This document shows, one piece after another, positions 11,876 through 22,987 of a stretch of DNA of 64,000 nt. Where the stretch lies: the NCBI RefSeq assembly GCF_932526225.1, contig NC_064035.1:17659969-17723968 (forward strand), given 5' to 3'. The first letter of the stretch is position 1. Every line of letters starts with the position of its first letter. This stretch comes from Nematostella vectensis. Lineage: Eukaryota > Cnidaria > Anthozoa > Actiniaria > Edwardsiidae. The translations under genes and the position numbers were made by a program. Below the pieces are notes generated by a model that made no database searches, was not told the DNA's origin, and saw nothing but the letters and a program-made list of their open reading frames with translations.

Positions 11876-12701
11876 GGTAGGGCCGGGATATATCTGAGGA
11901 AGAAATCGCGTCCAGAAGCGCGGGATTTATTTTTTGTTCAAGGCTGTGACAGGGGAAGGTGCCCAGTGCCCCCGCCAAAAATTTTGAAAGCCATAAAATA
12001 TCAGTTTGCCAAGCCGTATAATTGAAGTACCCTGTCACAACTGTTATGATTCTAAACGTGGCATTTGGCAGGGTATTCCAAAGTTTTGAAAAAAAAAAAC
12101 TACAACTTATATGAGGTTTGTTGGGCTTCAATCAACTCTAAACGTAACAAAAATATAAAACAACAATAACGCTCATTCAGTTTTTCAGAAAGAGTAAAAT
12201 TTATCTTACAGGCTTTCCAAAAGGTTCCGAGTTGTTAAGAACACACAGAAGTGCTAAAGAATTTCCCACTAGTGAAATAGAGAGAAGTAAATGTCGCATT
12301 GTCTAAACAGCGTGTAAAAAAAAACTCCAGTATGAATACCTTAACGGATCGTGCAAGCAAGGCGATTTCAAGATCGATTGATCGTTTCCCTTTCGTCCGC
12401 CATCTTGAAATCAGTTTCCGCTCCCAGGTATGCGCGGATTAGCCGCTGACTAGATGTTGATACTTTGTTTTTCCATCTTTCCCCCAAGTGATCAGAAATC
12501 ATGATTACTGCCATATACTTTAGCAAGACATTGTGCATGTTGAGTAAAATTAAGAAGTTCCTGTAGTTAATTCAGAATACTGTATTTCTTTGGTATTCTC
12601 ATAGTCTTGAGCCTGCGATAATCTCGCTGTTTTCGAGTCTGCGCCAATAGCAATTAATCTTTTGTTTATATAATTAAAATTCCTAGCCTCCCACATCAAA
12701 T

Positions 12702-12773
12702 GGTCCCATGGTGTAATGGTTAGCACTCTGGACTTTGAATCCAGCGATCCGAGTTCAAGTCTCGGTGGGACCT
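12702..12773 (+). tRNA. tRNA-Gln, anticodon TTG
   Basis: A complete 72-nt cloverleaf. The acceptor stem GGTCCCA (12702-12708) pairs with TGGGACC (12766-12772), with discriminator T at 12773. Anticodon stem CTGGA/TCCAG encloses the loop CTTTGAA, giving anticodon TTG at 12735-12737, which reads CAA. The T-arm loop is GTTCAAGT. It is almost identical to vertebrate tRNA-Gln(TTG). There is no intron and no encoded CCA, as expected for a eukaryotic gene. A T-run starting at 12776 is the Pol III terminator. Confidence 0.97.
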
Positions 12774-12775
12774 CG

Positions 12776-12789
12776 TTTTTTTTTTTTTA
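12776..12789 (+). terminator. RNA polymerase III T-run terminator
   Basis: A run of T residues begins 3 bases after the tRNA-Gln discriminator base, the usual Pol III stop. Confidence 0.85.
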
Positions 12790-12943
12790 AGTAAAACTGT
12801 CGACTCCTCGAGATATTGATATTGAGCAAAAATCGATTTCCTTGGACTGGCCATTAGAAGAGAATTACACAAAATGATCAGTAACAATGATGTTGTTTTT
12901 TATTAACAATTTAAATATGAATCCCTGGTTTGTCCTTGGTGTA

Positions 12944-13129
12944 GAATGCCCAGAATGTTGTATCGCCTGGCGTATTGTTGACATTTGACGGTGTCTCCCA
13001 GCGTTCTGCTAGATCATTGACGTATAAAGTTGAACAAGACCGGCCCGAGCACACTGGCCTGAGGTACCCCAAACGTTACATCAACCAGGCTAGAGGCTTT
13101 TTCATCAAGTTGAACGAATTGCTTGCGAC
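12944..13129 (-). pseudogene. Fragment of a CR1/L2-type LINE reverse transcriptase
   Basis: In reverse complement, a frame-broken stretch reads RKQFVQLDEK, then a GVPQ-SVLGPVLFN motif (Gly changed to Ala after PQ), then a damaged CQQYA-DTT equivalent of the catalytic YADD box. These are the conserved blocks of the RT palm in CR1, L2 and Jockey-like elements. It abuts the 3' poly(A) end of the L1/Tx1-type element at 13129, so it may be the 3' continuation of the CR1/L2-type element at 16130-18790, split by that insertion. Confidence 0.6.
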
Positions 13130-13691
13130 CTTTTTTTTTAATAGTTTTTTATTAAAACAAACACTCCTTGTACCTAATACATTTTCCTTACATATTTTTT
13201 TTTAACTTTACATTCTTATATTTTTTTACTATTTACAATATTTACAAGAGTTGTTGTTGTTTACGTTTTTTTATATAAACGGTCTGTTTTAATACATTCA
13301 TTATAATTTTTAGTACAAATATATACGCAACATAAACAGAAACACAACACAAACAAGACCACGAGCCCTCACCCTTCCCATCCCATACCATCCCCAATCA
13401 TTTTATTAACAACTTGACATTTTCCCATTTTTGGTAGTGTGCTGACATCTTACGTTTTCTTTTTGCAACTAGGAATTCAATTTTTTCGTATTGTTTTAGA
13501 AAGTTTTGGAAGACCATTAAGGAGGGATTTTAAAGTCATTTTTATGTTTAAAAAGGCACAATTTATAAAGGAGGATTATGAAATTTTCTGGGCCTTCATC
13601 ACCGAGTAAAATATTTTCAAGATTAGATTCTGATAGTGAAGTATTATACTGTTCAAGCCATTGCCTTGCTTCAAAGTATAAGTTCTTGGAT

Positions 13692-13848
13692 CAGGGGCGT
13701 AGCCAGGGGGGGCCCAGGGGGCCCGGGCCCCCCCTTCTAGCAGCCGAAAATACAGTAAAAGTATAAGACATTATCTTAAATACAGTGGAAAATGTCTTGA
13801 AAGGACCTTTTGGGCCCCCTCCTGTTAAAAATCCTGGCTACGCCGCTG
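13692..13848. mobile_element. 157-bp MITE inserted in the LINE, target duplication TGGAT
   Basis: The ends CAGGGGCGTAGCCAGG and CCTGGCTACGCCGCTG are inverse with one mismatch. TGGAT flanks both sides (13687-13691 and 13849-13853). In the LINE frame, the codons before the insertion (ECIES) and after it (KNLYFE) become continuous if the element and one TGGAT copy are ignored, which confirms both boundaries. The body is G/C-run rich and non-coding. Confidence 0.9.
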
Positions 13849-15922
13849 TGGATTCTATACATTCTACAAAGAAATGGTCTATTGTTTCAGGGAATGATAA
13901 GCAAAAAGAACATCTAGAGTCAGGAATAATACCAAACTTATGTAACTGCTTATTTAAAAACAAAACATTGTTTAGAATTTTGTATTGAAAGTGTCTAATA
14001 TAACTATCTATTGTGCTTGAATAAATTCTAGTAGAAACAGTTTCCCATTTTATTTCACTACTACTATTTATTCTCTTCTCTAAATTCTTTTGGGCTGTCG
14101 GTGGTTTCAGTATTCTCTCAATAAGATAATCATATATCACTTCTGTTTTAATGGTCCGCTTTAATACACGAGTCCTTTAAGTTTACATACTTCTCCCTTA
14201 TTACACTGCTAATACTTGCCATATTAGCCGTTTCTGGTTGATCCATCAGTTTTTCTCGCCATATGGCAGGGATAGTTTTTATTAACCTTAGCCACTCTAA
14301 AAAACGGTGTTCACCGATCCCCTTTTCTTTGGCTATTTGCCAGTCTAGTTCCCCTTTATCATTGCATAGATCGCATATACAGAGAACATCTTTCGAGATG
14401 AAATCGTTTAAATGTATCAGTTTATTATCAACACTTATAAACTTATTGCACCATAAACTCTGCTCAAGAACTGACCTTGTAGATAATGTATCAACCTTAC
14501 TATGGCAAAACACATCAGCCTATTCTTTAAAAGCATTTTTATATATATTTGGTAATGCGTTGGGGAGGGATTCAGTATCGAAATTTTCCCGTCCGAGAAT
14601 TGGAATTCCTCCTATCTCATTCAAAATACAACTTGGTATTATTTTCCATGATCGCTCTTCCATATTTAACAGCTGAGAAATTAGTTTAATCCGACTTGCC
14701 TTGACAATCGACGCGAAATCAGGCAGTTTTAAACCACCCTTTTCGTAGGGCCCTATTAGAGTATCATACTTTATTTTTGGCTTCCTTCCCCTCCAGATAA
14801 AGTCCTTGACCGCGCTTTCTACTTCACGTATATAGCCACTTGGAAGACATAATTTAGAAAATATATACAGTAACTTAGACAAAGCCAAAGAACGGACAAC
14901 TTGAATTCGCCCAAATAATGTCAAATCACGTGTTCGCCATATGGATAATACAGTTTTAAAATTATCTAAAACGCGAATAAAATTTTTATGGTTTGACAAA
15001 GTTTCATTATAAGAAAAGAAAACCCCTAAAATCGTAACACCCTTCTTATAAAAATCCACCCATTTCAGCCCCAAATTACCTAACACTTGCAACTGAAGTA
15101 GTTCTTCTCCTAGCCAGCCAACCTCTGATTTAGACAGATTAATTTTTAAAGATGTAAATTGACTAAACTGTTTTAAAATAATTAATTTATTTTTTAATGA
15201 AGCAGTATCTCTAAAAAAAAAACGTAGTGTCGTCAGCGTATAACGCTAGTTTCTTTTCTTGATTTCCTATTTGTAAACCTTTGATCTCTTTGCATTCTCT
15301 GATCATTGTGGCCATCACTTCTAAAACCAATATAAAGAGATATGACGAAATGGGATCTCCCTGCGTAGTACTTCTACCTAACGGAAAAAAATCGGTACAG
15401 TGACCATTACGACCGCACTCATGTTTTCGTTTAGAATAACCCTTATCCAATTTACGAAAGAGCTGCCAAATCCATAGTGTTTTAAGACAGCAAAAATGAA
15501 ATTGTGTTCAATAGAATCAAAGGCTTTTTCGAAGTCAGCTGCAAACAAAATCAACGATTTATTGGATTTATTAATATATTCCATTGTATCTGCTACCATG
15601 CGAACTGAGTCCTCGATCGTTCTTAATTCTACAAAAGCCGCTTGGTCCGAGTGAACTATTCGTGGTAAACATTTTTTCATTCGAGAGCATAACGCTTTGC
15701 TACAAATTTTTGCATCAACGTTAATAAGACTGATAGGGCGCCAAGCGTCTATTATTCTTTTGTCTTTTTGGGTTTCTCAAGTAGGGTGATAAGAACTTGT
15801 CTTTGCGTTATTGTAAGACGGCCTTTGTCATAACTATCGTTAAGGCATTTTACTAAATCTTGTCCGATATCTCCCCAGAACGCTAAATAAAATTCTTTAG
15901 TTTTTATTTCCTTTTCCTGTGA

Positions 15923-15942
15923 TGACGTCATCGATGACGTCA
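15923..15942. promoter_or_regulatory. 20-bp perfect palindrome made of two CRE sites
   Basis: TGACGTCATCGATGACGTCA reads the same on both strands and contains two TGACGTCA cAMP-response elements. A CACGTG E-box follows at 15949-15954. It is at the 5' boundary of the truncated LINE. Whether it is used is unknown. Confidence 0.5.
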
Positions 15943-16705
15943 CATATCACGTGACCACCTGGTTGCATCCCCTCGACACCTACATGACACCTACCAAGTT
16001 TGGTTGTCGTACGGGTGTTTCTTTCATGAAATGTCAGATAGTTTATAACAAATGTGGCCTACCTTTATATTACAAATGTGGCCGTTATAACAAATGTGGC
16101 AGGTTATTACAAATGTGGCCTCAACAAGGAGCAGTCAGATCGTTGCTTTTTCAGTTAGAAAAGCAACTCACCACAGGATACAGGACGAAGGAGGAAGGCC
16201 TCAGGTCTATTCACGGGAAAGGAGTCAATCAATGCCTAAATACCCGTCTACCCGCTGGGCGGTTGACACAAAGTGCATGTTCAGCTCATCAAGATTGAGT
16301 CGTAGTGGCTGAGGGTTTGGGTGTAGAATTCTATGGTTTGTTAAAGGTTAGTGCCCTGTTATAGAAGTCGTGTTTGGTTTTCCTTATGTTAGATTTTTAC
16401 TCATTGCGCTTTTCTCTGTAGGTTGTCCAAGTAGTGTTGCTTTTGTGCAGGCGCGCCTTGTTTCAAAGTGTAAGGCATTCTATCTGAAGCTGTTGAATGT
16501 CTACATCCTTTACCCAGTGCGTCGTGAGGGGCATGACGGTCGATGCACCCTCGCATAAGTTTGTTCAGTAAGTCCAATTGCATTTCTGGGTCGTCCGTGG
16601 AGTACACTAGACTCAGCGGAAGCTGTTCGAACTCTTGCTTGAAGGCGTCAAGATCAAGATTACGCTCGTCTCGAATGTACTTGTACCGGGGTAAGGCGCA
16701 CATTT

Positions 16706-17937
16706 CAGTGGCGGATCTAGGATTTAGCAAGGGGGGGGGGGGGGGGCTTTTTTGACAGGCTTTGTCGATTTTGTTTTTAGATTTTAAGGAATATATATTT
16801 CATGTTACAAAATTTCGAGAATACATTTATTTTCCCTGTTTGTGAGAATCACGTTACTTATTAAAGTTTTGAATTAGTAGAGAACCAAAAGCATAACAGC
16901 TCCTCTTACTACGGACTTTACTGGAGGAATACTTAGAAAAGAAGATAACGCCATCCGCCATGATTGCGCTGCAATAAAACGCCATCATACCTCCATTCTG
17001 TCGATCGACCCTATTACATATCCTATCATGCAAACCAGCAAATTTTGCAAAAATCTTCCAGTTTGCGCTTTCTATTTTCGGGTGCAAGTGTATCTATCAC
17101 AACACAATTTTAAAGAATTCTGCCGGCGAGTTTTCAAAAAAAAAAACTTGAAAAGCTCATGGTAATAACCCAACATATTGCGTGCTATATTGCAGGCGGT
17201 TTTAAACGACTATATTCAGTGAATAAAGGTAGCATCCTTGATAATCGGCGTCTGGTGCTGACTTAGCTATTCCCACATAACCTCCTTCGAACTCATTTTA
17301 TGAACTCATATGCCTATGCCCGCGGCAGTTGTTTAAAATCTCATTTTGTGCAAGGGATTCTTGTATCGCTGTTGCTAAAGCTTTGCCAGTGGGGCATGTT
17401 GATAAGTTCCTTGTAGCTTCAGTTTGCTTATCCACTCTACTATGTGCTAGCATGAATTTTCCGGTTGCGCTCCGTCTAGCAAGTGGTAGGGGGAGGGCTC
17501 TCCATAAAAGTAGACGATAGGGTGATCGCCCTATCTTTTAGGGCATTAAATTCAACCAACTGCTATAAAATTCTTACGCTTTTGCTATCGATTAGGGGGT
17601 CTCACCGGTATTACAGTGATTTTAGAGCTTAGTAAATTGCTACGGCCACACCCAATGTGCTATCTTTTAGGGTTAAAAAATGTTGTTGAAAAGTGCTTTT
17701 CTGCTACGCCAGTCCGAACATTCTGATTCAAAATGCATGCCTTGTTTCGCCTACTGCAACGGCCTGGCTTTCTGTCACGAGCCTTGCCTGGTTTCGTCTA
17801 GTGAATAGCATCGCGATACATCCAATTCGGCTATAACAATTTGCGACGATTTATCTTTTTATGTTTAAACGCTTTTTTTTTTCGCCCTAAAGGGGGGTGT
17901 AATGTCACCCTTGTCACCACCCCTGGATTCGCCACTG
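16706..17937. mobile_element. 1.23-kb non-autonomous element with CAGTGGCGGATC ends, target duplication CATTT
   Basis: The left end is CAGTGGCGGATCTAGG and the right end CTGGATTCGCCACTG, near inverse. CATTT flanks both sides (16701-16705 and 17938-17942). It separates the endonuclease motif DHDAPYIC from its continuation in the host LINE. I see no transposase inside; the longest open frames are short and without recognised motifs. Its ends and 5-bp duplication tie it to the MITEs at 8214, 13692 and 18402. Confidence 0.85.
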
Positions 17938-18401
17938 CATTTCCACAGATATAGGGTGCATCGTGATCGCAGATGTGCGGACAGGGTAACACGTCAAAGT
18001 AGGTCACATGGCGAGGCGTGTTGGTAATGATGTGATCTTTAAGTGTTTCTGAATGGGGAGTGATGCGCGTTGCCTTGGTTACATATTGGGTTAGATTCAA
18101 AGTGCCGAGAATGTCAATGTAATTGCGCACTTGTGGCTTGTTTGGACGAAAGAGGTCTAAATTGATGTCACCTGTTATAGCCAACATGCCATCCGTAGCA
18201 ACAGATAAGTCAGATAGGAGAGATTCAAAGAGTTCCCACCAGTCAAAGCAATTCATCGCTGCTTCTGATCTATACACTGATCCAAGTAAAAGGTTGCCGT
18301 GCTTGTTTCGTCCTTTGATTTTAACCTACAGGTGATCCATCGGGGGATATCGCTTCTCGATACCAGACCGTGTTTTAAATTCGATGTATGATCAAGGGAC
18401 C

Positions 18402-18696
18402 CAGGGGCGGATCCAGGATTTCAAAATGGGGGGGGGGGGGGGGGGGGGTTGGATAATGGCCGGATAACTGATCAAGTGGTTTTTGGTAGGTCACTACATA
18501 GATCTTACAATACTTCACGCTGAATTGGATTTGTCGCGTAAGCAACGTCAAGAAGGCGAAGGAAATTGAACAGTACCTCCCGTCCCTCAGACATTTATTA
18601 TCGTCAAACAAAGTGACTTTTCAATTTTTTTATTCAAAAAGGAGGGGGGGTAGATATCCACCAAATCCACCCCCCCCCCCCCTGTATCCACCCCTG
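18402..18696. mobile_element. 295-bp MITE, target duplication GGACC (copy B)
   Basis: Starts CAGGGGCGGATCCAGG and ends TATCCACCCCTG, with GGACC at 18397-18401 and 18697-18701. It is the inverse-orientation twin of 8214-8501. The copies differ mainly in G-run lengths and scattered substitutions. It splits the CR1/L2-type LINE. Confidence 0.9.
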
Positions 18697-19475
18697 GGAC
18701 CATGATGTATGATGTCAAGGGAACGAATGTGATCCATGATTTTGTTGCTGACATGAGGTTTTGAGCTAATGCCTTGGAGGGGGGCAGGGGGGGGGGGGGG
18801 GGGGTGCTATATTGACTGTAGATTAGGCCAAGTAAAAATAAACAAGTTTCCCTTCCGGATTTCTCTTACAAAAATTCGAGCGGGCGGCTTTTAATTTTAT
18901 TTCTTTATGTCGATGACGAGGTGTATTTACACACTTCCCAAGAGATAGTAAGAGTTTTGCGTGAGTTGAAATATTGGTTAAAAATAACAAATAATAAAAG
19001 TCCCCCCAAAAATACGCGGGCGAAGACGGGAAACATTTGTTTATTTTTACTTGGCCTTACAATAGAAACAATAGGCTTGAGGGGGTAAGCATACAAGTGT
19101 AAAATTCGGTATGCTTTTTTTTAAATACTGCTTACAATGCATTAATATGTATTTTATTTTCTGAATCAAACGTGCTATTTGTAGACAAAACTATGGAATA
19201 AGTGAATAAAATATTATAGGCATTCTAGATCACTCTGGTATGTCATAAATCTAGAAGTCAAACAATTTTTGTAGCCTTATCCGATAATCAACGTCCTGTA
19301 GAGACTGCAATGTAATAAAAAATATATTTTTTGTTTTATGGGGGTTGTCAAATTTTTAACAAAAAACCGCCCCCCATCCAACAACCCCTCCCCCTCGCCC
19401 TCTTCCTAGAAAAATTAGGGTGGCTTTTGGATTTTACACCCCCGAAGAAAAATCCACGGTACGAGCCTGGCGACC

Positions 19476-19673
19476 ATGGTGGGGGATATCAGTAGTTTTG
19501 CTGCGTTTGAAATTGTGATGTTTTTCATAACAAGCATCACCTTGATGGCAGCGGTTCTCAATATTGCAATCCTGTTCAAAAAGAATATAGCTTTAAAATC
19601 ATCGCTCCATACATTCTCAATGGGGCTGTTTGAGAGCTACTCCTCATACGTTTTGGTTATCCTGTATTTTTGA
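19476..19673 (+). other. Short hydrophobic open frame, possible membrane-protein fragment
   Basis: A 65-codon frame with one long hydrophobic stretch (around FEIVMFFITSITLMAAVLNI) followed by a basic patch and a second hydrophobic segment. This layout could be the first two helices of a seven-helix receptor, but no diagnostic residue is present, no continuation is visible and a chance frame is possible. Confidence 0.2.
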
Positions 19674-19699
19674 ATACCACCTTGACTGGAAACCAATTG

Positions 19700-20722
19700 G
19701 AAGCCGGAGATTACAGGAAAACGCCTTTATGGAACCACATCGATCATAACACTTAGTTATTTTGCATTGATGATGTATTGGATCATTACTCATTAGTACT
19801 GTTCAAAAATGTCCAGCAATACATATACTAGGTAGCTTCTGTGCTATCTGGTCAGATGTCCATTCAACCTTCTAGTAGGCTAGTCCGGGTTTGTACTGGG
19901 TGCCGTGGGATTTAGCTGTGCATCTGACTGAGGAAAATAGTTCTCTTGGGCCTCTATCATTTGCCACCCAGGATATGTTTTGGTAAAGGAGGCTTGGAAA
20001 TGAATGTATCACGGAAAGGGAGACTGTATTACAAAGAATGAATTAAAAGTTTAACTTCAGATGCAGCACATATAAGGTACATAAAAAGGTGTCACAAATA
20101 CATTTAACAAATGAAAGACAAGTCTACTAATGAATAACAAGTAAGGCAGTTTGTAGACTGCCTTTTTACATTGAGGAGACACCATGAGGGAAGGGTCACT
20201 TTAACAAGAATTCACTCCTGTACCTGTCATGGGTATGAGAGTACACCCCCTGTACCTGTCATGGGCATGAGAGTATACCCCCTGTACCTCACATGGGGAT
20301 AACAGTGCCTGTGGTCTGTTATTTATAATTTGCAAGTCAGGTCACTTAATCCATCTATAAATCCTGCAGAACATTTAGCACATATACTACAAGCAAAACT
20401 TGTATGTTTCATATCTGATGCACAGTTATTCTAAATTGAAAATGGAAACTACACTCTAGTGCTTTGAAAATATGACTATGTTTGAGCCTTAGTGTATACA
20501 GCTCAATAAAATGTAAAGATGTAGCTAAAATATAATTGTTGTGAAAAACCATAAACTGAGCACTTTTTTAAAAAAATCACTCCAAACACAAAAGAAAACC
20601 ACAGCATGATCCAATCTGTGGGACTGTCTACCCCTCCCCTCCCCCTTAAAAGGAGCCAGTCTTGGATTCCCATGCAAATAAAGTCAGTATAATCCTAAAT
20701 CCTATAATTCATCATTTCTATA
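19700..20722. other. Intergenic interval before the F-box/LRR gene
   Basis: No gene seen. It contains about three imperfect copies of a 34-bp unit (CTGTACCTGTCATGGG core) at 20215-20300, and the probable 3' flank of the F-box/LRR gene. Confidence 0.5.
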
Positions 20723-22620
20723 TCAAAAGAAATTGTTGACAATTATCCCTGCCTGAGTTAATTTCCATATCAAAGCATCTGTCACCTGTAAGACAGGAAG
20801 AAAAATATAATTTAATTACATAAGAAGATTCATTATTCTATTTTAATATAATCTAAAAAGTACCTTTGAACAGCATTTTATTCTAAGTCTTTTCAAAGAT
20901 GTGGGGCTGGTTAAAAATGCCTCTAGTCCTTCATTGGTCACGTGGCACCAGCTTACATCTAAGTCTCTGAGATAAGGGCAGCTCTTGGCAAGGGCTTGGA
21001 CACTTCTGTCTGTAACACCATAACAACTGCTGACATGTACCTCAAGTAAACGAGGACAGCTTTGGAACAGTGGTACAAGTCCATTATCTGAAATCTATGT
21101 GTGAAAATAACCTTTGATTAACACAACTTTAATTGTCATAAAAAATATATTCTGCTTATATATTTTCTGGCTTTACCCTGTGGTAAAAACATGCCCAGGA
21201 CACCTGCCCAGTCAGCTGTGTTTTCATCATGATCCCTTCTACCAAACAAAAAAAGCTTTGTGACGCAACTCATGCACAATGCACAGGTTCTTACACAGGG
21301 GTAGAGCCATTTTTCTTGTGGGTAAAAACATGGTAAGACTACCTTGTAAGATTAGCTCGCATAAAAATAACATTGCTATGACTGTAGCCAATAATAAATA
21401 ATGACAAATGAAGCAGATTAACTATCACTGATGATAATACCAAGGCAATATGGCAAGGTATAGAGAGCCCTACAATGTATCTAGATTACTATATTTTCTT
21501 TAAAAATTATGTTTAGGGCAAATGCCTAAGCCTCATTTCCTTGCCTCATCAGTCTTTTAAGCACTTCTTAAAAGTTTTGAACATTACTTTTTCATTCATT
21601 TCAGGCACATTATGAACAGAAAAAAACAGTAGTTTAATTTGGGAATAATGCAATTACATTTCTTTTTGATATCTGATTAAATCAAATTTTCCTCCAATCA
21701 CCTATCACTCTTATGAGTCACAAAAGCTTGTTAATATTAATCTCAGGATGTTTTATCAGTTTATTTCCTTTTGGGAAGGTCTTAAGAAATGACAATCAAG
21801 CCAAAGAAAGGCAGCTGACTCATTAAAAAACATTAGCTGAGAGAAATGCTTTGTTTTGATTAAATGGTGATAACACAAAGAGAGTGTTTGCAATTAAAAG
21901 CTTGAGAAGACAGCTAGTGATACTGATTAACATTTTAATTTCAAGCATTACTGATGAGTAGGTTTTCAGTGAGGTGATAAAACCAAGCCATTTTCCCATC
22001 ATATAAAGATTTCTAGAATAGTGTGAAATAGGTAAGGATTATACTTTTATATTACAGTCCTTTAATTGTATTTTAATATTATTTTATGTTTCATAAATCA
22101 CAACTAATCTAAGCTGATTTATTATGGTACATCGATATGTTCATGTTCTTGGGTGGGGGGAGATCAGTACCTGAAAGCAGCTACTAAAATTAAGTTCTTC
22201 CAATTCTTTGCAACTTGCGAGAGACTGCAAAGCCTTGTCAGTGACTCCTTTGCATCGTGTTGTGGCAATAGCACGGAGTTTAGGGCAATTACTGCCGAGA
22301 AGTAGGATATTTTCTTCCGTAACACTTGTCCAACAGTGATCAAGGCAAATTTCTCTCAAATTTTTAACAGACGTTAAAACAGATTTCAATCCACCAACGG
22401 AGAGAACCGATTCTAAAGAGGAACAATCTAAAATCCTTAAATGCTGAAGAAAGTATTCGATGTATCTTTTCCAATTTCTAGATACTCTTCGGCAGAGAGA
22501 GATTTCGTTCAATGCTAAAAATTTAAAAATAAATAGGATAATATCGGAAGGAAGAACCACCAAAGGATCTATAGTAACCATATCCGTTCCAGTGCCGTTG
22601 GCAGTACTTTCTTCATCCAT
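20723..22620 (-). CDS. F-box/leucine-rich-repeat protein (complete, 247 aa)
   Basis: Minus strand, three exons, all junctions phase 0: 22620-22171 (150 codons), 21094-20864 (77 codons) and 20785-20723 (20 codons plus TGA). Residues about 20-60 form an F-box (DPLVVLPSDIILFIFKFL, later RNWKRY) that would bind SKP1. The rest is a row of Cys-containing (Amn1/FBXL-type) leucine-rich repeats with recurring L-x-x-LDxSxC and GVTD steps, for example GVTDKALQSLASC and GVTDRSVQALAKSC. Such proteins are substrate-recognition subunits of SCF ubiquitin ligases; the substrate is unknown. At 247 aa it is short for an FBXL protein. The start is the first ATG after an in-frame TTG. Orthology to a named FBXL was not settled. 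Confidence 0.88.
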
Positions 22621-22905
22621 CAAAGACCTTCCGTTTCAATAATAAACCAATAGATTTTCTGAAGCTTTAACAAGTTGATATTTCCTTCTTTTGTTTACAT
22701 CTTATTAGAATTCTCAAAAAGGTTTTTAGAAGCCTTATGACCGGTGTTCAGCTAGACTTTAACCCAAACCGCTGCTGGTATTTTTCCCTTTGAGGAAATA
22801 AAGATTTTCCAAAGATAAAGCGGTAAAACTTATCGCCGAAACACCAAATTTCCTTGCCTTGTCATAGAATGTCATAACAAACCAGGCGTTCTTTACGAGT
22901 ATTCT

Positions 22906-22952
22906 TTGCGCAAGCGCAAGACATTCTTCACACGAGGATAGTGTGTGTTTGT

Positions 22953-22986
<34 letters not shown>
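22906..22986. repeat. 34-base G homopolymer upstream of the F-box/LRR gene
   Basis: A GCGCAAGCGC element at about 22910 is followed by GTGTGTGTTTGT and a run of 34 G (22953-22986). The run could form G-quadruplex structure and is prone to length error. It lies about 330 bp upstream of the F-box/LRR start. Confidence 0.8.

Positions 22987-22987
<1 letters not shown>

Larger units (their letters stand above)
9083..12701. other. Gene-poor interval downstream of SPARC
   Basis: No protein gene is supported. It holds the SPARC 3' flank, a patch of GATGCAATGGAGCAA-like short repeats at about 9810-9880, a hairpin at 10210-10234 (AAGCTGGTC, 7-base loop, GACCAGCTT) and the two ATCGAT-rich patches listed separately. 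Confidence 0.5.
13129..15945 (-). mobile_element. 5'-truncated L1/Tx1-type LINE with frameshifts
   Basis: Minus strand. Reading 5' to 3': an approach segment at about 15943-15750; the RT finger and palm blocks with an FEKAFDSIEH-like motif near 15530; the TTQGDP block; the catalytic YADDTT near 15230; a thumb/connection block with the KYDTLIGPYEKGGLKLPDF signature (15092-14520); and a C-terminal Cys-His zf-RVT module (CSFC .. H .. C, near 13870), closed by a stop at 13517-13519. The 3' UTR ends in a poly(A) tail, seen as a T-run near 13130. Several frameshifts and stops make it dead. The endonuclease half is missing, as in typical 5'-truncated copies. GGLKLPDF followed by a Lys-Ala context is typical of the L1 clade (family knowledge). 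A MITE at 13692-13848 splits the zinc module. Confidence 0.85.
16130..18790 (-). mobile_element. Degenerate CR1/L2-type LINE: endonuclease and linker, split by two DNA elements
   Basis: Minus strand. The apurinic-endonuclease-like block is read at about 18277-17940: GDINLDLF, then YIDILGTLNLTQYV, then DHIITN and the DHDAPYI catalytic motif. After a 1.23-kb insertion the reading resumes at 16700 with PRYKYIRDERNLD and a linker reaching about 16130 (LNLDELNMHFVSTAQRV). Upstream sequence resumes at 18702-18790 behind a second MITE. Frameshifts and stops are frequent, so it is a fossil. The RT half is missing here; the fragment at 12944-13129 may be part of it. Confidence 0.7.
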
